Assembly: GCF_017357525.1 (NCBI RefSeq)
Contig: NZ_CP036172.1
Span: 1-64,000, forward strand
Direction of reading: 5' to 3'
Length of the DNA: 64,000 nucleotides
Source: Methanofollis aquaemaris
Lineage (GTDB): Archaea > Halobacteriota > Methanomicrobia > Methanomicrobiales > Methanofollaceae
In this document: positions 18,932 to 27,882 of the stretch, in pieces
How positions within the stretch are numbered: position 1 is the stretch's first letter
Layout of the letters: each line of letters starts with the position of its first letter
The notes under the pieces: generated by a model
What the model saw: only the letters and a program-made list of their open reading frames with translations
What the model was told of the DNA's origin: nothing
Database searches by the model: none
Position numbers and translations under genes: made by a program

Positions 18932-19986
18932 CAGACGATCCTCCTGTACATCAGGTCGAAGATAGGACGTTCGGTATCGTGCGGTCCGCCGTGTGCTTCG
19001 GGGTGGAACTGAACACAGAAGAGGTTGAGGTCTTCGTCGCAGAAACCTTCGAGACTGCCGTCGTTGACATTCTCGTAGGCGACCCGGCACCCCTCGGGGA
19101 GGGTCTCGGCGTCCACCGCAAAGCCGTGGTTCTGTGTGGTGATGTAGATCTGTCCGTTCATGTGCCTGACCGGCTGGTTCGAGCCGCGGTGCCCGAACTT
19201 CATCTTGTAGGTCTCTGCCCCGAGGGCGAGGCCGGCCACCTGGTTGCCCATGCAGATCCCGAAGATCGGCAGTTCGCCCAGGTAGTGCTTCACTGCGTTG
19301 ATGGCGCCGGTGGCCCGTTGCGGGTCGCCGGGACCGTTGGTGATAAAGAGAGCCTCCGGCTCGCATGCGCCGATCTCTGCGGGCGTGGCGTCGTGCGGGA
19401 AGAGGTAGAGATCCGCGCCGCGCCTGGCGAGGCTGATCACGATGTTCTTCTTGACCCCGAGGTCCATGACCGCGATCCGCTTGCCCCTGCCGGGGATGCG
19501 GAAGGGTTCGTCGCAGGAGACCTGCGGGATGAGGTCGTTCTCCGCGATGTCGGGGGCGGCGCGGGCCATCCGCACCGCTTCCTCGCCATCGTCGCTCCCG
19601 ACGAGGAGGGCGGCCCGCATCGTCCCGTGCTCCCTCGTCTTGACGGTGAGCCTCCGGGTGTCGACGCCGGTGATGCCAAAAAGATTGTTTTCTTCAAAAA
19701 AGTCAGGGAGTGAGGGAAGAGATGCCGGATGGGCGCACACTTCCCGTGTAATGCACCCAAGGGCATGCACCCCCGGACTCTGAAAATTATCATGGTCTAC
19801 ACCATAATTGCCGACAAGAGGGAAGGTGAACATCAGGAGCTGACCCGCATAACTCGGGTCGGTCAGCGCCTCCATGTACCCCGTCATCTGCGTGCTGAAG
19901 ACCAGTTCCCCGGAACAGGAGCCTTCAACACCAAATCCCTCTCCGACAACGAATTCGCCGTCTTCAAGACCCAGAACCGCCTTCAT
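18931..19986 (-). CDS. carA: Carbamoyl-phosphate synthase small (glutaminase) subunit
   Basis: The 351-aa CarA has an N-terminal CPSase small-chain domain (GEFVVGEGFGVEGSCSGELV, TQMTGYMEALTDPSYAGQ) and a C-terminal class I glutamine amidotransferase domain. The nucleophile lies in PIFGICMGNQVAGLALG; the catalytic His-x-Glu is in FCVQFHPEAHGGP. It hydrolyses glutamine and channels ammonia to CarB, whose gene overlaps its stop codon by one base. A TATA-like tract (ATGTTAAAAA, minus sense, about 20022-20036) lies about 40-50 bp upstream of the ATG. Confidence 0.97.
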   Translation of the reverse strand: MKAVLGLEDGEFVVGEGFGVEGSCSGELVFSTQMTGYMEALTDPSYAGQLLMFTFPLVGNYGVDHDNFQSPGVHALGCITREVCAHPASLPSLPDFFEENNLFGITGVDTRRLTVKTREHGTMRAALLVGSDDGEEAVRMARAAPDIAENDLIPQVSCDEPFRIPGRGKRIAVMDLGVKKNIVISLARRGADLYLFPHDATPAEIGACEPEALFITNGPGDPQRATGAINAVKHYLGELPIFGICMGNQVAGLALGAETYKMKFGHRGSNQPVRHMNGQIYITTQNHGFAVDAETLPEGCRVAYENVNDGSLEGFCDEDLNLFCVQFHPEAHGGPHDTERPIFDLMYRRIV

Positions 19987-20057
19987 TGAATTACCATATT
20001 CATTGCGCCATGCACCTTTTTAACATATGGGGCTCTCCCCCTCTGCAGGTCGAGAAG

Positions 20058-20067
20058 GGTTATATGG
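20058..20067 (+). promoter_or_regulatory. TATA box of the iron-sulfur flavoprotein gene
   Basis: GGTTATATGG lies about 35-40 bp before the ATG at 20100; the GGTGAGGGGG between them can serve as ribosome-binding site. Confidence 0.5.
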
Positions 20068-20099
20068 GGGGGGTGCATCTCTCGTCGTAGGTGAGGGGG

Positions 20100-20999
20100 A
20101 TGGCTGAGGCGGTGCTGCTGCGATCGGCGGAGGTTGAGGTGAGGGGAGAGGGGTGTGAACTTCTCCTCTACAGCGAGGACTTTTCCAGGGTGCTTCCGGG
20201 GATGATACGCTATACTGTGGAACTGCGTGCTGCCGGGGACGTGCTGTACTCGTATCACACCAACACCTACGAGTACCCGCCGGGCACTCTGCAGAACGCA
20301 CACAACGTCGCCATGACCGCGTTTTTCCGGTTGAAAGAGGAGCTTCCGCACAGGCCCGACGCCTTCCTCCTCCACCCGCCCGAGCCCCTGCCCGCCAGGC
20401 AGCCGCGCGCACCCGCGGCCGAAGTGGTGCTCCTCCAGGGCAGTCCGCGCCCGCATGGGAACTCGGCGGTCCTTGCCGGGTGGGTGGCGGACCGGTGCGG
20501 TGAGGCGGGGCTGCGCTGCGAGGTCATCTCGCCGGACAGTCTCGGGGTGGAGCCCTGCACCGGGTGTTACCGCTGTTTCAATTCGGGCAGGTGCGTCATC
20601 GAGGACCGGATGGACGAGGTGATCACAGCTCTGGACCATGCGCGGCTCATCGTCGTCTGCACGCCGGTGTATACCGAGACCGTTCCGGCGGCGCTGAAGG
20701 CGGTCATCGACCGATGCCAGACTCTCCGCGCGGGGCGCGCCCTCTCCGGGGTGCAGGGACGGGGGCAGGCCGGGCTCCTTCTTGCGGTGGCCGGGCGCAG
20801 GGGCCCGGAGAACTTTGTGTGTGTGCGGCGGGTCGTCGGTGCGTTCTTCACCTCCCTCGGGGTCAGGGCGGCAGGCGAGGTGCTCGTCGACGGGGTGGAC
20901 GAACTGACCGATATCAGGACGATGCCGGGATGGGAGGAGGAGGTGCGGGGGCGTCTCTCCGGGGTGCTGGAGGGGGTCGGGGCGGCGCCGCGTCTCTAG
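20100..20999 (+). CDS. Iron-sulfur flavoprotein / NADPH-dependent FMN reductase family
   Basis: The product is about 299 aa from the ATG at 20100 (MAEAVLLRSAEVEV); an in-frame GTG nine bases upstream lies inside the likely ribosome-binding site GGTGAGGGGG. Residues 1-100 form an uncharacterised N-terminal region. The C-terminal flavodoxin-like domain starts VVLLQGSPRPHGNSAVLAGW, an FMN phosphate-binding loop. It then has CTGCYRCFNSGRC, matching the C-x2-C-x2-C-x5-C cluster motif of archaeal iron-sulfur flavoproteins (Isf), known to move electrons and detoxify oxygen species in methanogens. A similar role is inferred. The N-terminal addition of about 100 residues is unusual for Isf. Confidence 0.8.
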   Translation: MAEAVLLRSAEVEVRGEGCELLLYSEDFSRVLPGMIRYTVELRAAGDVLYSYHTNTYEYPPGTLQNAHNVAMTAFFRLKEELPHRPDAFLLHPPEPLPARQPRAPAAEVVLLQGSPRPHGNSAVLAGWVADRCGEAGLRCEVISPDSLGVEPCTGCYRCFNSGRCVIEDRMDEVITALDHARLIVVCTPVYTETVPAALKAVIDRCQTLRAGRALSGVQGRGQAGLLLAVAGRRGPENFVCVRRVVGAFFTSLGVRAAGEVLVDGVDELTDIRTMPGWEEEVRGRLSGVLEGVGAAPRL

Positions 21000-21042
21000 C
21001 ACTGAACAAATACTCATATCGGGCCGGCGCCAACAGGTGATC

Positions 21043-21384
21043 ATGGCTGATCATGCTGAGATCGAGATTATCGGGTTTTCGTACGGGTTCTGCGGGCCGT
21101 TCCCCTGCAACGAACAGCGCAGTTGCGGCCTTCAGGCCTGCTCCCCCTCCGAGAACCTGGTGAAGGCGGTCGATGCTCTCAAAGACACGCTCTCGGTCGA
21201 GTATCCAGGACAGGTCGCGGTGAAGTTCACGCTCCTCGACGACGGGGTGCCTGAGTATGTCCAGAAGATCGTCGAGGAACACCAGCTCCCGCTCCCGATC
21301 ATTCTGGTCAACGGACGGGTGACGCCGATCGGGCGGATATCAATGCCCCTGATAAAAAAAGAGATTGATGCGGCTCTGAACTGA
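21043..21384 (+). CDS. Small cysteine-containing protein, possibly thioredoxin-like
   Basis: The product is 113 aa from the ATG at 21043, preceded by AGGTGA. The N-terminal part contains FSYGFCGPFPCNEQRSCG and LQACSP, five cysteines within about 25 residues. The rest alternates predicted strands and helices (AVKFTLLDD, YVQKIVEEHQLPLPIILVNG, then RVTPIGRISMPLIKKEID), ending in a helix, which fits a thioredoxin or glutaredoxin fold with a cis-Pro-like position. It lies 43 bp after the iron-sulfur flavoprotein, so they are probably one operon and partners in thiol or iron-sulfur redox work. The specific function is not recognised. Confidence 0.7.
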   Translation: MADHAEIEIIGFSYGFCGPFPCNEQRSCGLQACSPSENLVKAVDALKDTLSVEYPGQVAVKFTLLDDGVPEYVQKIVEEHQLPLPIILVNGRVTPIGRISMPLIKKEIDAALN

Positions 21385-21396
21385 GGGGTGTGGAGA

Positions 21397-21404
21397 ACTT
21401 ACTT
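21397..21404 (+). terminator. Oligo-T terminator after the Cys-rich protein
   Basis: A T-run within ACTTACTTTTTTTCATC lies about 15 bp beyond the stop codon at 21384. Confidence 0.4.
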
Positions 21405-21439
21405 TTTTTCATCGGATACCTTCGTCTTTGATTTTTCCC

Positions 21440-21735
21440 GTGTCTGTAGAATTTTTCATGAGCGCCGGCTCAAGCATACGGGATGAAAATTTCTTGTCAC
21501 TTGATCGCTCTTTTTCAAGAGAGGAGAATCGATGGGGATCGTGTTCCATCGCCGCCCCCACCTATCTTCGGTCCGTGGGGGGTCCGGGGGGCAACGCCCC
21601 CCGGCGTGAGACGGCAGGGAAGGTTCTATGATCAGGGCGGCACGTCGGATCATCATGCCTTCCCAAACATTGGTGCCGGGGGCGCCGCCCCCGGACCCCC
21701 GGGATTGCGATTGGATGGGGAAGGCAGAGAGCCCA
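21440..21735 (+). mobile_element. MITE-like intergenic repeat, long copy
   Basis: The degenerate left end (GTGTCTGTAGAAT) is followed by CTCAAGCATACGGGATGAAA, CTTGATCGCTCTTTTTCAAG and CCTATCTTCGG. Two perfect G/C hairpins follow (21584-21604 and 21676-21694), then the GGGATTGCGATTG block. These modules recur in the same order at 40.2 kb. No clear right terminal repeat or target duplication is found, so boundaries are approximate. Confidence 0.55.
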
Positions 21736-21849
21736 TTGTTCAGAAGACGTCTCTGTTCTTTGCGTATAGGTCTCGCCTGATGCAGGTGTTTTTCAATCTC
21801 CATCAAAATCTCAAGGGTCGACATTCAGGATCGGGTTTTTCATGGTAAT

Positions 21850-21940
21850 TTTCATGAGGCGTGAGGACACCTCAAGCATACGCGATGAAAATTTTTCGTT
21901 GCTTGATCGCTCTTTTTCAGGAGAGGAGAACTGGCGGAGA
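21850..21940 (+). mobile_element. Partial second copy of the MITE-like repeat
   Basis: It contains CCTCAAGCATACGCGATGAA and then CTTGATCGCTCTTTTTCAGG with GAGGAGAACTGG, matching modules 1-2 of the copies at 21440 and 40202. The flanking G/C hairpin module is missing. Confidence 0.5.
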
Positions 21941-22081
21941 ACTTTCCCGGCCCGGTCGTGGTGGGGATCCTCACCGGCATAGGAACTCTCTCCACGCTTC
22001 AAAAAAGATCGGCGCCGGGTGCGATCCCGGCCTGGAGACGCGTTCTGGATCGCCAACCAGGATGGTCGTATCCCGACCGGC

Positions 22082-22669
22082 TCACGCGATTTTTTCCAGT
22101 AAGCCGGTTTCGAGGTCGAAGTAGAGGCCGTGAATGGCGACTTTCCCCTCTCTCTCGGCCTCCCGCACGATCGGATATGTCCGGAGGTTTTCAAGCTGGA
22201 GACGGACATTCTCCTCTTCAACCAACCGGCGCCACTTCTTCAACCCTTCAGCGTCCTCGGGCCTCGGTGTCTTCGCCTCGACGGTTGCCATGGCACTCGC
22301 AGCGTTGGAGAGCCAGAGCGGGATGTAGGCCTCGTTGGACTCACCTTCCGCGGTGAGGGCCTTCATTGCCCCGCAGTCGGAGTGGCCGCAGACGACGATG
22401 TCATGGACCTTCAGGTGTTTGACAGCATACTCCAGGATAGTGGCGAAGTTCCAGTCGCCGATCCTCACGATGTTGCCGATGTTGCGGTGGACAAAGATCT
22501 CGCCGGCCCGTGCCCCGGTGATCCGCTCGGGGGCGACCCTTGAGTCGGAGCACCCGATCCAGAGGACCGTCGGGCTCTGGCCGGAGGCAAGTTCCTGGTA
22601 ATACTCGTTGTGTTCGGTGAATTCACCCTCGACGAAGGTTGTGTTGCCTTCAAGAAATCTCTCGATCAT
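22082..22669 (-). CDS. Beta-class carbonic anhydrase
   Basis: The 195-aa protein interconverts CO2 and bicarbonate in the cytoplasm. The beta-class zinc site is complete: Cys in WIGCSDSRVAPE and His/Cys in VVCGHSDCGAMKAL, with the Asp-Arg dyad in CSDSR. The middle has FVHRNIGNIV, standard for plant/bacterial-type (clade B-like) enzymes. It ends DLETGLLEKIA. It is monocistronic, with repeat-rich DNA downstream. Supplying bicarbonate for carbamoyl-phosphate synthesis (carAB nearby) or CO2 for methanogenesis is plausible but inferred. Confidence 0.95.
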   Translation of the reverse strand: MIERFLEGNTTFVEGEFTEHNEYYQELASGQSPTVLWIGCSDSRVAPERITGARAGEIFVHRNIGNIVRIGDWNFATILEYAVKHLKVHDIVVCGHSDCGAMKALTAEGESNEAYIPLWLSNAASAMATVEAKTPRPEDAEGLKKWRRLVEEENVRLQLENLRTYPIVREAEREGKVAIHGLYFDLETGLLEKIA

Positions 22670-22753
22670 CTTTAACTATCACCTCTGTGCAGGCGGGGTC
22701 CTGCACAGAGGATTAGGTATATTGCAGGGGATTTGAATGCTCCGAAAAGTCTC

Positions 22754-24397
22754 TCAGCGCAGGACCGCACCGGTATCGGCCTGCCCGACCGAGGCCGCAT
22801 ACCGTTTCAGGACTCCGCGGAGATCCGGTTCAGGCGGTTGCCACGCGGCCCGCCGCTCGTTCAGGATCTTCTCGTCGACGAGGAGGTCGATCCGCCGTGC
22901 GAAGAGGTCGACGGCGATCCGGTCTCCCTCCCTGACGAGAGCGATCGGCCCGCCGGCCGCAGCCTCGGGGGCGACGTGCCCGATGCACGGCCCTCTCGTC
23001 CCGCCGGAAAACCGGCCGTCGGTGACCAGGGCCACCCTCGTATAGCCCAGACCCATCAGGGCCGAGGTCGGCGAGAGCATCTCAGGCATTCCTGGTCCGC
23101 CCTGCGGCCCCTCGTACCTGATCACCACGACGTCGCCCTCCCTGATCTCCTGCGCCAGGATCGCGTGCATCGCTGCGTCCTCGCCGTCGAAGACGCGGGC
23201 CGGCCCGGTGTGCCGCCACATCGCATCGTCGACCGCGGCACACTTGACCACCGCCCCGTCGGGGGCGAAGCTCCCGCGCAGCACCCGCAGGCCCCCGGCC
23301 GCGTGCACGGGATCGGTGCGCGGCCTGATCACTGTCCGGTCAAGGACGCGGGCCTTCTCCGCGATCTCTCCGATACGTTCCCCCGAGACCGTGACCGCGT
23401 CTTCGAGCAGGTCGGAGAGTACGTGGAGGACCGCCGGGATCCCCCCGGCACGGTGGAGGGCGACCATCGAGTGCGGCCCGCCCGGCTGCATGGAGCTGAG
23501 GTGTGGGACACTCTCGCCGATCTCATTAAAGTCGTCGAGGGAGAGCGGCACCCCGGCCTCGGTGGCCACCGCCATCAGGTGGAGCACCGTGTTCGTCGAA
23601 CCGCCGAGGGCCATGTCCACCCTCACGGCATTTCTCAGACTCTCCAGGGTGACGATCTCGCGTGCGCTCGTGCCCTTCTCGACCAGGCGCACCACCGCCT
23701 CCCCGCTCTCGCGGGCGAGGCGGAGTTTTGCGGCGTCAACCGCAGGAGTGGCCGCGCACCCCGGCAGGGAGAGCCCCATCGCCTCGGTCATGCATGCCAT
23801 CGTGTTGGCGGTGTACAACCCCTGGCAACTCCCGCACCCTGGCATGGCGGCACACTCCAGGTCGTGCAGTTCCCCCTCGGTCATCGTCCCCGCGGCAACC
23901 TTTCCGACCCCTTCGAAGACATCGGTGAGGGTGAGTTCACGCCCGCCCAGGCTACCGGGGAGCATCGGCCCGCCGGTGACCACGATCGTCGGGAGATCGC
24001 AGCGCGCCGCGGCCATCAGCATCCCGGGCACGATCTTGTCGCAGGTTCCCACGCAGACGAGCCCGTCGAAACGGTGCGCCTCGACCATCAGTTCGACAGC
24101 GTCGGCGATGTTCTCGCGGCTCGGGAGTGAATAGCGCATGCCTGTATGCCCCATCGCGATCCCGTCGCAGACCCCGATCACCCCGAACTCGAAGGGCACC
24201 CCGCCGCCGGCAGCCACTCCCTCGGCCGCCTTCCTGGCGAGTTCTCTGAGGTGGAGGTGGCCGGGAACGATGGTGTTGAAGGCGTCGGCGATCCCGATGA
24301 AGGGCAGGTCCATCTCGCGTTCGGTAATCCCGAGCGCCCGCAGGAGGGAGCGGTTCGGTGCCCTGGGATATCCTTTCTTGACAAGGTCGCTTCTCAT
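22754..24397 (-). CDS. ilvD: Dihydroxy-acid dehydratase
   Basis: The 547-aa enzyme catalyses dehydration of 2,3-dihydroxy-3-methyl(iso)valerate in valine, leucine and isoleucine synthesis. The start at 24397 gives [20 protein letters not shown]; a longer frame begins three codons upstream. Conserved features are [14 protein letters not shown] and [15 protein letters not shown] (iron-sulfur cluster cysteines and Mg site), [10 protein letters not shown], and the C-terminal [20 protein letters not shown] with the catalytic-Ser region. Length is typical of the archaeal form. It lies 32 bp downstream of the cupin gene in the same direction, probably cotranscribed. Confidence 0.96.
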   Translation of the reverse strand: MRSDLVKKGYPRAPNRSLLRALGITEREMDLPFIGIADAFNTIVPGHLHLRELARKAAEGVAAGGGVPFEFGVIGVCDGIAMGHTGMRYSLPSRENIADAVELMVEAHRFDGLVCVGTCDKIVPGMLMAAARCDLPTIVVTGGPMLPGSLGGRELTLTDVFEGVGKVAAGTMTEGELHDLECAAMPGCGSCQGLYTANTMACMTEAMGLSLPGCAATPAVDAAKLRLARESGEAVVRLVEKGTSAREIVTLESLRNAVRVDMALGGSTNTVLHLMAVATEAGVPLSLDDFNEIGESVPHLSSMQPGGPHSMVALHRAGGIPAVLHVLSDLLEDAVTVSGERIGEIAEKARVLDRTVIRPRTDPVHAAGGLRVLRGSFAPDGAVVKCAAVDDAMWRHTGPARVFDGEDAAMHAILAQEIREGDVVVIRYEGPQGGPGMPEMLSPTSALMGLGYTRVALVTDGRFSGGTRGPCIGHVAPEAAAGGPIALVREGDRIAVDLFARRIDLLVDEKILNERRAAWQPPEPDLRGVLKRYAASVGQADTGAVLR

Positions 24398-24429
24398 GCA
24401 ACTCAACAGCAGAAAGAACGTCCTGGTTT

Positions 24430-24897
24430 TTAGCCGTTCCGGCGCCCTGGCAGGAGGAGCCAGTCGTACGGGATCTCTGGGGCGTCGGCCGGGAGGCGAT
24501 ACTCGTCAGGCTGTTCACGGTTGTACGGCTCGGTGGGGGTCGAGATGATGATCGACTCATCCTCGGAGATACACTTCCAGCCATGGTAGACCCGTGGTGG
24601 GATAGTGAGAAGAATGGGTGCGTGCTCGCCGAAGAAGAACTCCTCCACCTGACCGAAGGTCGGGGAGTCCTCGCGGCTGTCGTACAGGGCAAGTTTGATC
24701 ATCCCTTTCACACAGCAGATATTGTCGGTCTGGATATGATGGCAGTGCCAGGCCTTCACCACACCAGGGTAACTGGTGGTCATATAGACCTGCCCGAACT
24801 GTTTGAAACATTCATCATCGCACCTGATGATCTCCATCAACCGCCCCCGCTCGTCAGGTACGAACTGAAGGGGCTTTGTCTTTACACCGTCGATCAT
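24430..24897 (-). CDS. RmlC-like cupin, dTDP-4-dehydrorhamnose 3,5-epimerase family
   Basis: The 155-aa cupin opens with [20 protein letters not shown]. It has the cupin metal/substrate core in [20 protein letters not shown] and a second motif in [12 protein letters not shown]. The RGRLMEI start and PPRVYHGW resemble RfbC/RmlC sugar epimerases and related FdtA/WxcM-like proteins. Such proteins make nucleotide-sugars for surface glycans, which fits the many surface glycoproteins here, but the substrate cannot be assigned. It is transcribed divergently from the dehydrogenase at 25101 and is probably first gene of an operon with ilvD. Confidence 0.8.
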   Translation of the reverse strand: MIDGVKTKPLQFVPDERGRLMEIIRCDDECFKQFGQVYMTTSYPGVVKAWHCHHIQTDNICCVKGMIKLALYDSREDSPTFGQVEEFFFGEHAPILLTIPPRVYHGWKCISEDESIIISTPTEPYNREQPDEYRLPADAPEIPYDWLLLPGRRNG

Positions 24898-24945
24898 TGG
24901 TTTTCACTCCTTTCGGGCGCTGGTGCGCCCATGAGGATCCGATAT

Positions 24946-24966
24946 ACCATACATTATATATATCTC
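24946..24966 (-). promoter_or_regulatory. TATA box for the cupin-ilvD unit
   Basis: The minus strand reads GAGATATATATAATGTATGG, centred about 60 bp upstream of the ATG at 24897, implying a leader of about 30 nt. Confidence 0.5.
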
Positions 24967-25065
24967 TCGCTTTGAATCCCCTCGCTGAGACCATTGCTTG
25001 TTTTCACCACTCCATTCATCATCCGAACCATGGTGACGTATCGTCTTTCCGGGCCCGTGATCGCA

Positions 25066-25080
25066 AGATATATATGTAAA
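25066..25080 (+). promoter_or_regulatory. TATA box giving a leaderless transcript
   Basis: GATATATATGTAAAA is centred about 28 bp before the ATG at 25101. Archaeal transcription starts about 25 bp downstream of TATA, so the mRNA probably begins at or next to the start codon. Confidence 0.5.
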
Positions 25081-25100
25081 AAACTAGAGTTCCCTCCCCA

Positions 25101-26267
25101 ATGTACAGGGGGGGAGAGACTGACGACTCGCTTCGGGTTGGGGTTGTCGGGACGGGCTTTATTGCCCGCGGATTTATGATGACGCTCGGAGGGCAGGACG
25201 GGATGGTGCCCGGCCCGGTCCTGACCCGGCGGGCGTCCGACGGCCTTTCCGGCCTGCCAAAATATTTCAAGCCGACCAATGCCGTCGAAGACCTCATCGA
25301 AGGTTCCGACCTGGTGGTGGAGTGTTCAGGCCACGTCCTCCATGCGACCGAGGTGATCGAGGAGGTGATGGCCGCCGGCCTGCCGGTGGTCACGATGGAT
25401 GCGGAGACGCAGGTGACCACGGGTTCGTACTTCGCAGGGAAAGGAGTTTTTTCGGAGGCCGAGGGCGACCAACCGGGATGTCTTGCGGCGCTGCGGGAGG
25501 AAGCCCTGCAGATGGGGTTTGTGCCCCTGGTCTATGGGAACATCAAGGGCTACCTCAACCACAATCCCACCCCCGAGGAGATGGACTACTGGGGGAAGAA
25601 ACAGGGGATCAGCCTGGACAAAGTCACCTCCTTCACCGACGGGACGAAGGTCCAGGTCGAGCAGGCGCTGGTGGCCAATGGGCTGGGTGCCGGGATCATC
25701 AGGCCCGGCCTCCTCGGGCCCGGCACCCAGGATCTGACCGCAGGTGCGGAGGTGCTCGCTGAGACGGCGATCCTTGCCGGCGGGCCGGTGAGCGATTTTA
25801 TCCTCTCCCCCGGCGGACCCGCCGGGGTCTTCATCGCCGCCCTCCATGACGACCGGTTCAAGGGTTATCTCAGCAATTTCAAGATGGGGGAGGGGCCGGT
25901 GTACACCCTGATCAGGAACTTCCATCTCTGCAACCTGGAGATCGCAAAGACCGTCCGGCGGATCGCCGACGGAGGAGAACCGCTCCTGAACAACGGCCCG
26001 GCCCCGGTGATCTCGGTGGCGACCGTCGCAAAGACCGACCTTCTGCCCGGCCAGGAGATCAAGCAGGGGATGGGGAGTTTTGCGGTGCGCGGGAGCACGG
26101 TTCGGACGGCCGAGATCCCGGAGCATGTCCCGATCGGGCTGGTGTATGATGCAAAGGTGAAAAGGAGAGTGACGGCCGGGTCGGTCCTCACCTGGGACGA
26201 CCTCGAGGTTCCGGAGAGTCGTGCCAGAGAGATCTGGCTGGAACTTCAGGGCCGTCAGGGCCGGTAG
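25101..26267 (+). CDS. Homoserine-dehydrogenase-like NAD(P) oxidoreductase with C-terminal SAF domain
   Basis: The 388-aa protein has an N-terminal Rossmann domain (LRVGVVGTGFIARGFMMTL) and a middle domain with LVYGNIKGYLNHNPTPEEMD. A C-terminal SAF domain (KTDLLPGQEI, RRVTAGSVLTWDDLEVPE) resembles sialic-acid-synthase/antifreeze-type modules. The layout matches COG4091-type predicted homoserine dehydrogenases, which include enzymes acting on branched or surface sugars. It is transcribed divergently from the RmlC-like cupin, suggesting a shared glycan role (inference). Its 3' end overlaps the convergent cobA end by 13 bp, so terminators overlap coding sequence. Substrate unknown. Confidence 0.78.
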   Translation: MYRGGETDDSLRVGVVGTGFIARGFMMTLGGQDGMVPGPVLTRRASDGLSGLPKYFKPTNAVEDLIEGSDLVVECSGHVLHATEVIEEVMAAGLPVVTMDAETQVTTGSYFAGKGVFSEAEGDQPGCLAALREEALQMGFVPLVYGNIKGYLNHNPTPEEMDYWGKKQGISLDKVTSFTDGTKVQVEQALVANGLGAGIIRPGLLGPGTQDLTAGAEVLAETAILAGGPVSDFILSPGGPAGVFIAALHDDRFKGYLSNFKMGEGPVYTLIRNFHLCNLEIAKTVRRIADGGEPLLNNGPAPVISVATVAKTDLLPGQEIKQGMGSFAVRGSTVRTAEIPEHVPIGLVYDAKVKRRVTAGSVLTWDDLEVPESRAREIWLELQGRQGR

Positions 26268-27001
26268 ACCTGGGTACCGTCGTACAGCCCGGCAACCTCG
26301 CCGATGACGATGACCGCCGGGGGCTTCACCCCGCGCAGACGGGCGCGGTCGGCGATCTCCCCGAGCGGCCCGGTCGTCACCTGCTGATCAGGTCGCATCC
26401 CGCGCTCGATGATAGCTACCGGCGTGTCGGAATCCTTGCCGTTGGCGATGAGGGCGGCGGCGATCTTGGGGAGGTTTTTGATCCCCATCAGCACCACGAT
26501 CGTCCCCCTGCTCTTTGCCAGGAGTTGCCAGTCCATGGCCGACTCCCCCTTCGTCGGATCCTCGTGCCCGGTGAGGATCGTCACCTGGGAGGCGAAGCGC
26601 CGGTGGGTCACCGGGATCCCGACAGACTCGGGAACGGCGATCGCGGAGGTGATGCCGGGGACGACCTCGACCTCGATCCCGTGCGCCCGCAGGGTCTCCA
26701 TCTCTTCCCCGCCCCGGCCGAAGAGGAAGGGGTCTCCGCCCTTGAGCCTGACGACATGTTTGCCCTGCCGTGCACGCTCGACCATGAGGGCCTCGATCTC
26801 GTCCTGTTCGAGGGTGTGGTCCCCGCCGTGCTTGCCGCAGTCGATCTGCTCGGCGCTCTCCGGGAGGGTTTCGAGGATCTCTTCGCCGGGGAGCTGGTCG
26901 TAGAGGATGACCTCCGCAGCGTCGATCGCCTCGCGCGCTCTTGCCGTGAGAAGGCCGAGGCCTCCTGGCCCCGAACCCACCAGCGTGACTTTGCCGCTCA
27001 C
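26255..27001 (-). CDS. cobA: Uroporphyrinogen-III C-methyltransferase
   Basis: The 248-aa SAM-dependent enzyme converts uroporphyrinogen III to precorrin-2, the branch point to siroheme, cobamides and factor F430. Motifs are KVTLVGSGPGGLGLLT at the N-terminus, VRLKGGDPFLFGRGGEE, PGITSAIAVPESVGIPVTHR, and the C-terminal PPAVIVIGEVAGL. The start is taken as the GTG at 27001, overlapping the hemC stop (GTGA). The frame is open upstream, but that part is hemC in another frame and lacks homology. It is the last gene of the tetrapyrrole operon. Confidence 0.94.
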   Translation of the reverse strand: MSGKVTLVGSGPGGLGLLTARAREAIDAAEVILYDQLPGEEILETLPESAEQIDCGKHGGDHTLEQDEIEALMVERARQGKHVVRLKGGDPFLFGRGGEEMETLRAHGIEVEVVPGITSAIAVPESVGIPVTHRRFASQVTILTGHEDPTKGESAMDWQLLAKSRGTIVVLMGIKNLPKIAAALIANGKDSDTPVAIIERGMRPDQQVTTGPLGEIADRARLRGVKPPAVIVIGEVAGLYDGTQVYRP

Positions 27002-27882
27002 AGGATCAGCCCCAGTTGTTTGTACGCCTCTTTGATGAGGTCGCTCGCCTCTCGCTTCAGGTGCCGCCCGCACTGTTCCGCCTCCTCGGGAGTCGAGATA
27101 TCTTCCTCGATCCTGACCTGCCGCTGCCCGTCGAGGGAGAGAACCTCGGCAGTGAGGTGGCCATCCCTGCAGTAGATGCCCTGCGGGGTGAAACACCCGC
27201 CGCCGACTTCCTGCATCACGATCCGCTCGATCCCCACGTCTTTTCTTGTCCGGGGATCGTTGAGAGCGCTGATCTGGTCGATGATCTCGGGGTCGTTTCT
27301 GCAGACGACGGCGATCGCCCCCTGGTTGGGCGACGGGACAAACTGCGAAAGTGGGAGACGTTCGCCCTTCACCTTGTAGCCGAGACGGTCCAGACCGGCC
27401 TCGGCGAGAACGATGGCGTCGTACTCTCCTTCCCGCAACTTGCGCAGGCGCGTGTCCACATTGCCGCGGAGTTGCTTCACCTCGATCTCGGGGTCGTGCC
27501 TGAGGAACTGTGCCTGCCGCCTCGTCGAGGCGGTCCCGACCACCCGGACTTCGTTGATCCGCATCTCGTGGGCCAGGAAGTCTCCGGGTGCGTCGCGCGT
27601 GAGCACCGCCCCGGTGACGACGCCGCGCGGCCGCTGGGCCGGGATGTCCTTCATCGAGTGGACGGCGGCGTCGATGGTCCCGTCGATGATCGCCTCGTCG
27701 AGGGCCCTGACAAAGATGCCCTGCCCCCCGACCTCGTGGAGGGGTACTCCGGTTTCCGCGTCGCCTTTCGTTCTGATGACAGCGGTCTCGACCTCGATGC
27801 CCAGATCGGTCAGTGCCTTGCAGGCCCGTTCGGTCTGGACGAGGGCGAGTTTACTGCCCCGTGTGCCTATTCTGAGAGACAT
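26998..27882 (-). CDS. hemC: Hydroxymethylbilane synthase (porphobilinogen deaminase)
   Basis: The 294-aa enzyme joins four porphobilinogens into hydroxymethylbilane. It starts [20 protein letters not shown]. It has [22 protein letters not shown] and the dipyrromethane cofactor Cys in [16 protein letters not shown]. The start at 27882 overlaps the end of hemL by 16 bp; the upstream continuation of the frame is antisense-like hemL shadow. It overlaps cobA by 4 bp. Confidence 0.96.
   Translation of the reverse strand: MSLRIGTRGSKLALVQTERACKALTDLGIEVETAVIRTKGDAETGVPLHEVGGQGIFVRALDEAIIDGTIDAAVHSMKDIPAQRPRGVVTGAVLTRDAPGDFLAHEMRINEVRVVGTASTRRQAQFLRHDPEIEVKQLRGNVDTRLRKLREGEYDAIVLAEAGLDRLGYKVKGERLPLSQFVPSPNQGAIAVVCRNDPEIIDQISALNDPRTRKDVGIERIVMQEVGGGCFTPQGIYCRDGHLTAEVLSLDGQRQVRIEEDISTPEEAEQCGRHLKREASDLIKEAYKQLGLIL

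Larger units (their letters stand above)
21385..22081. other. 697-bp intergenic region filled with repeat modules
   Basis: No credible gene is seen; open frames here are short and follow the repeats. It contains one long copy of the dispersed repeat (about 21440-21735) and a second partial copy (about 21850-21940), then unique sequence up to the carbonic anhydrase stop. Confidence 0.6.

Noticed and set aside
16328-19012. Long plus-strand frame (894 residues) opposite carB
   Set aside because: It is a GC-rich antisense shadow of carB with repeated Asp/His/Leu-rich composition and no domain. Similar shadows over 197-1270, 5339-7450, 7478-8731 and 60948-62756 were also rejected.
15764-19366. 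A 1,200-residue frame starting at 19366 for carB
   Set aside because: The first about 145 residues are carA read in another frame (Arg/Pro-rich, no homology). The real CarB starts at 18931 with MPRNQQIKKALLIG.
26255-27196. Longer cobA starting at 27196
   Set aside because: The extra 65 residues are hemC in a different frame; the GTG at 27001 with GTGA overlap fits the family.
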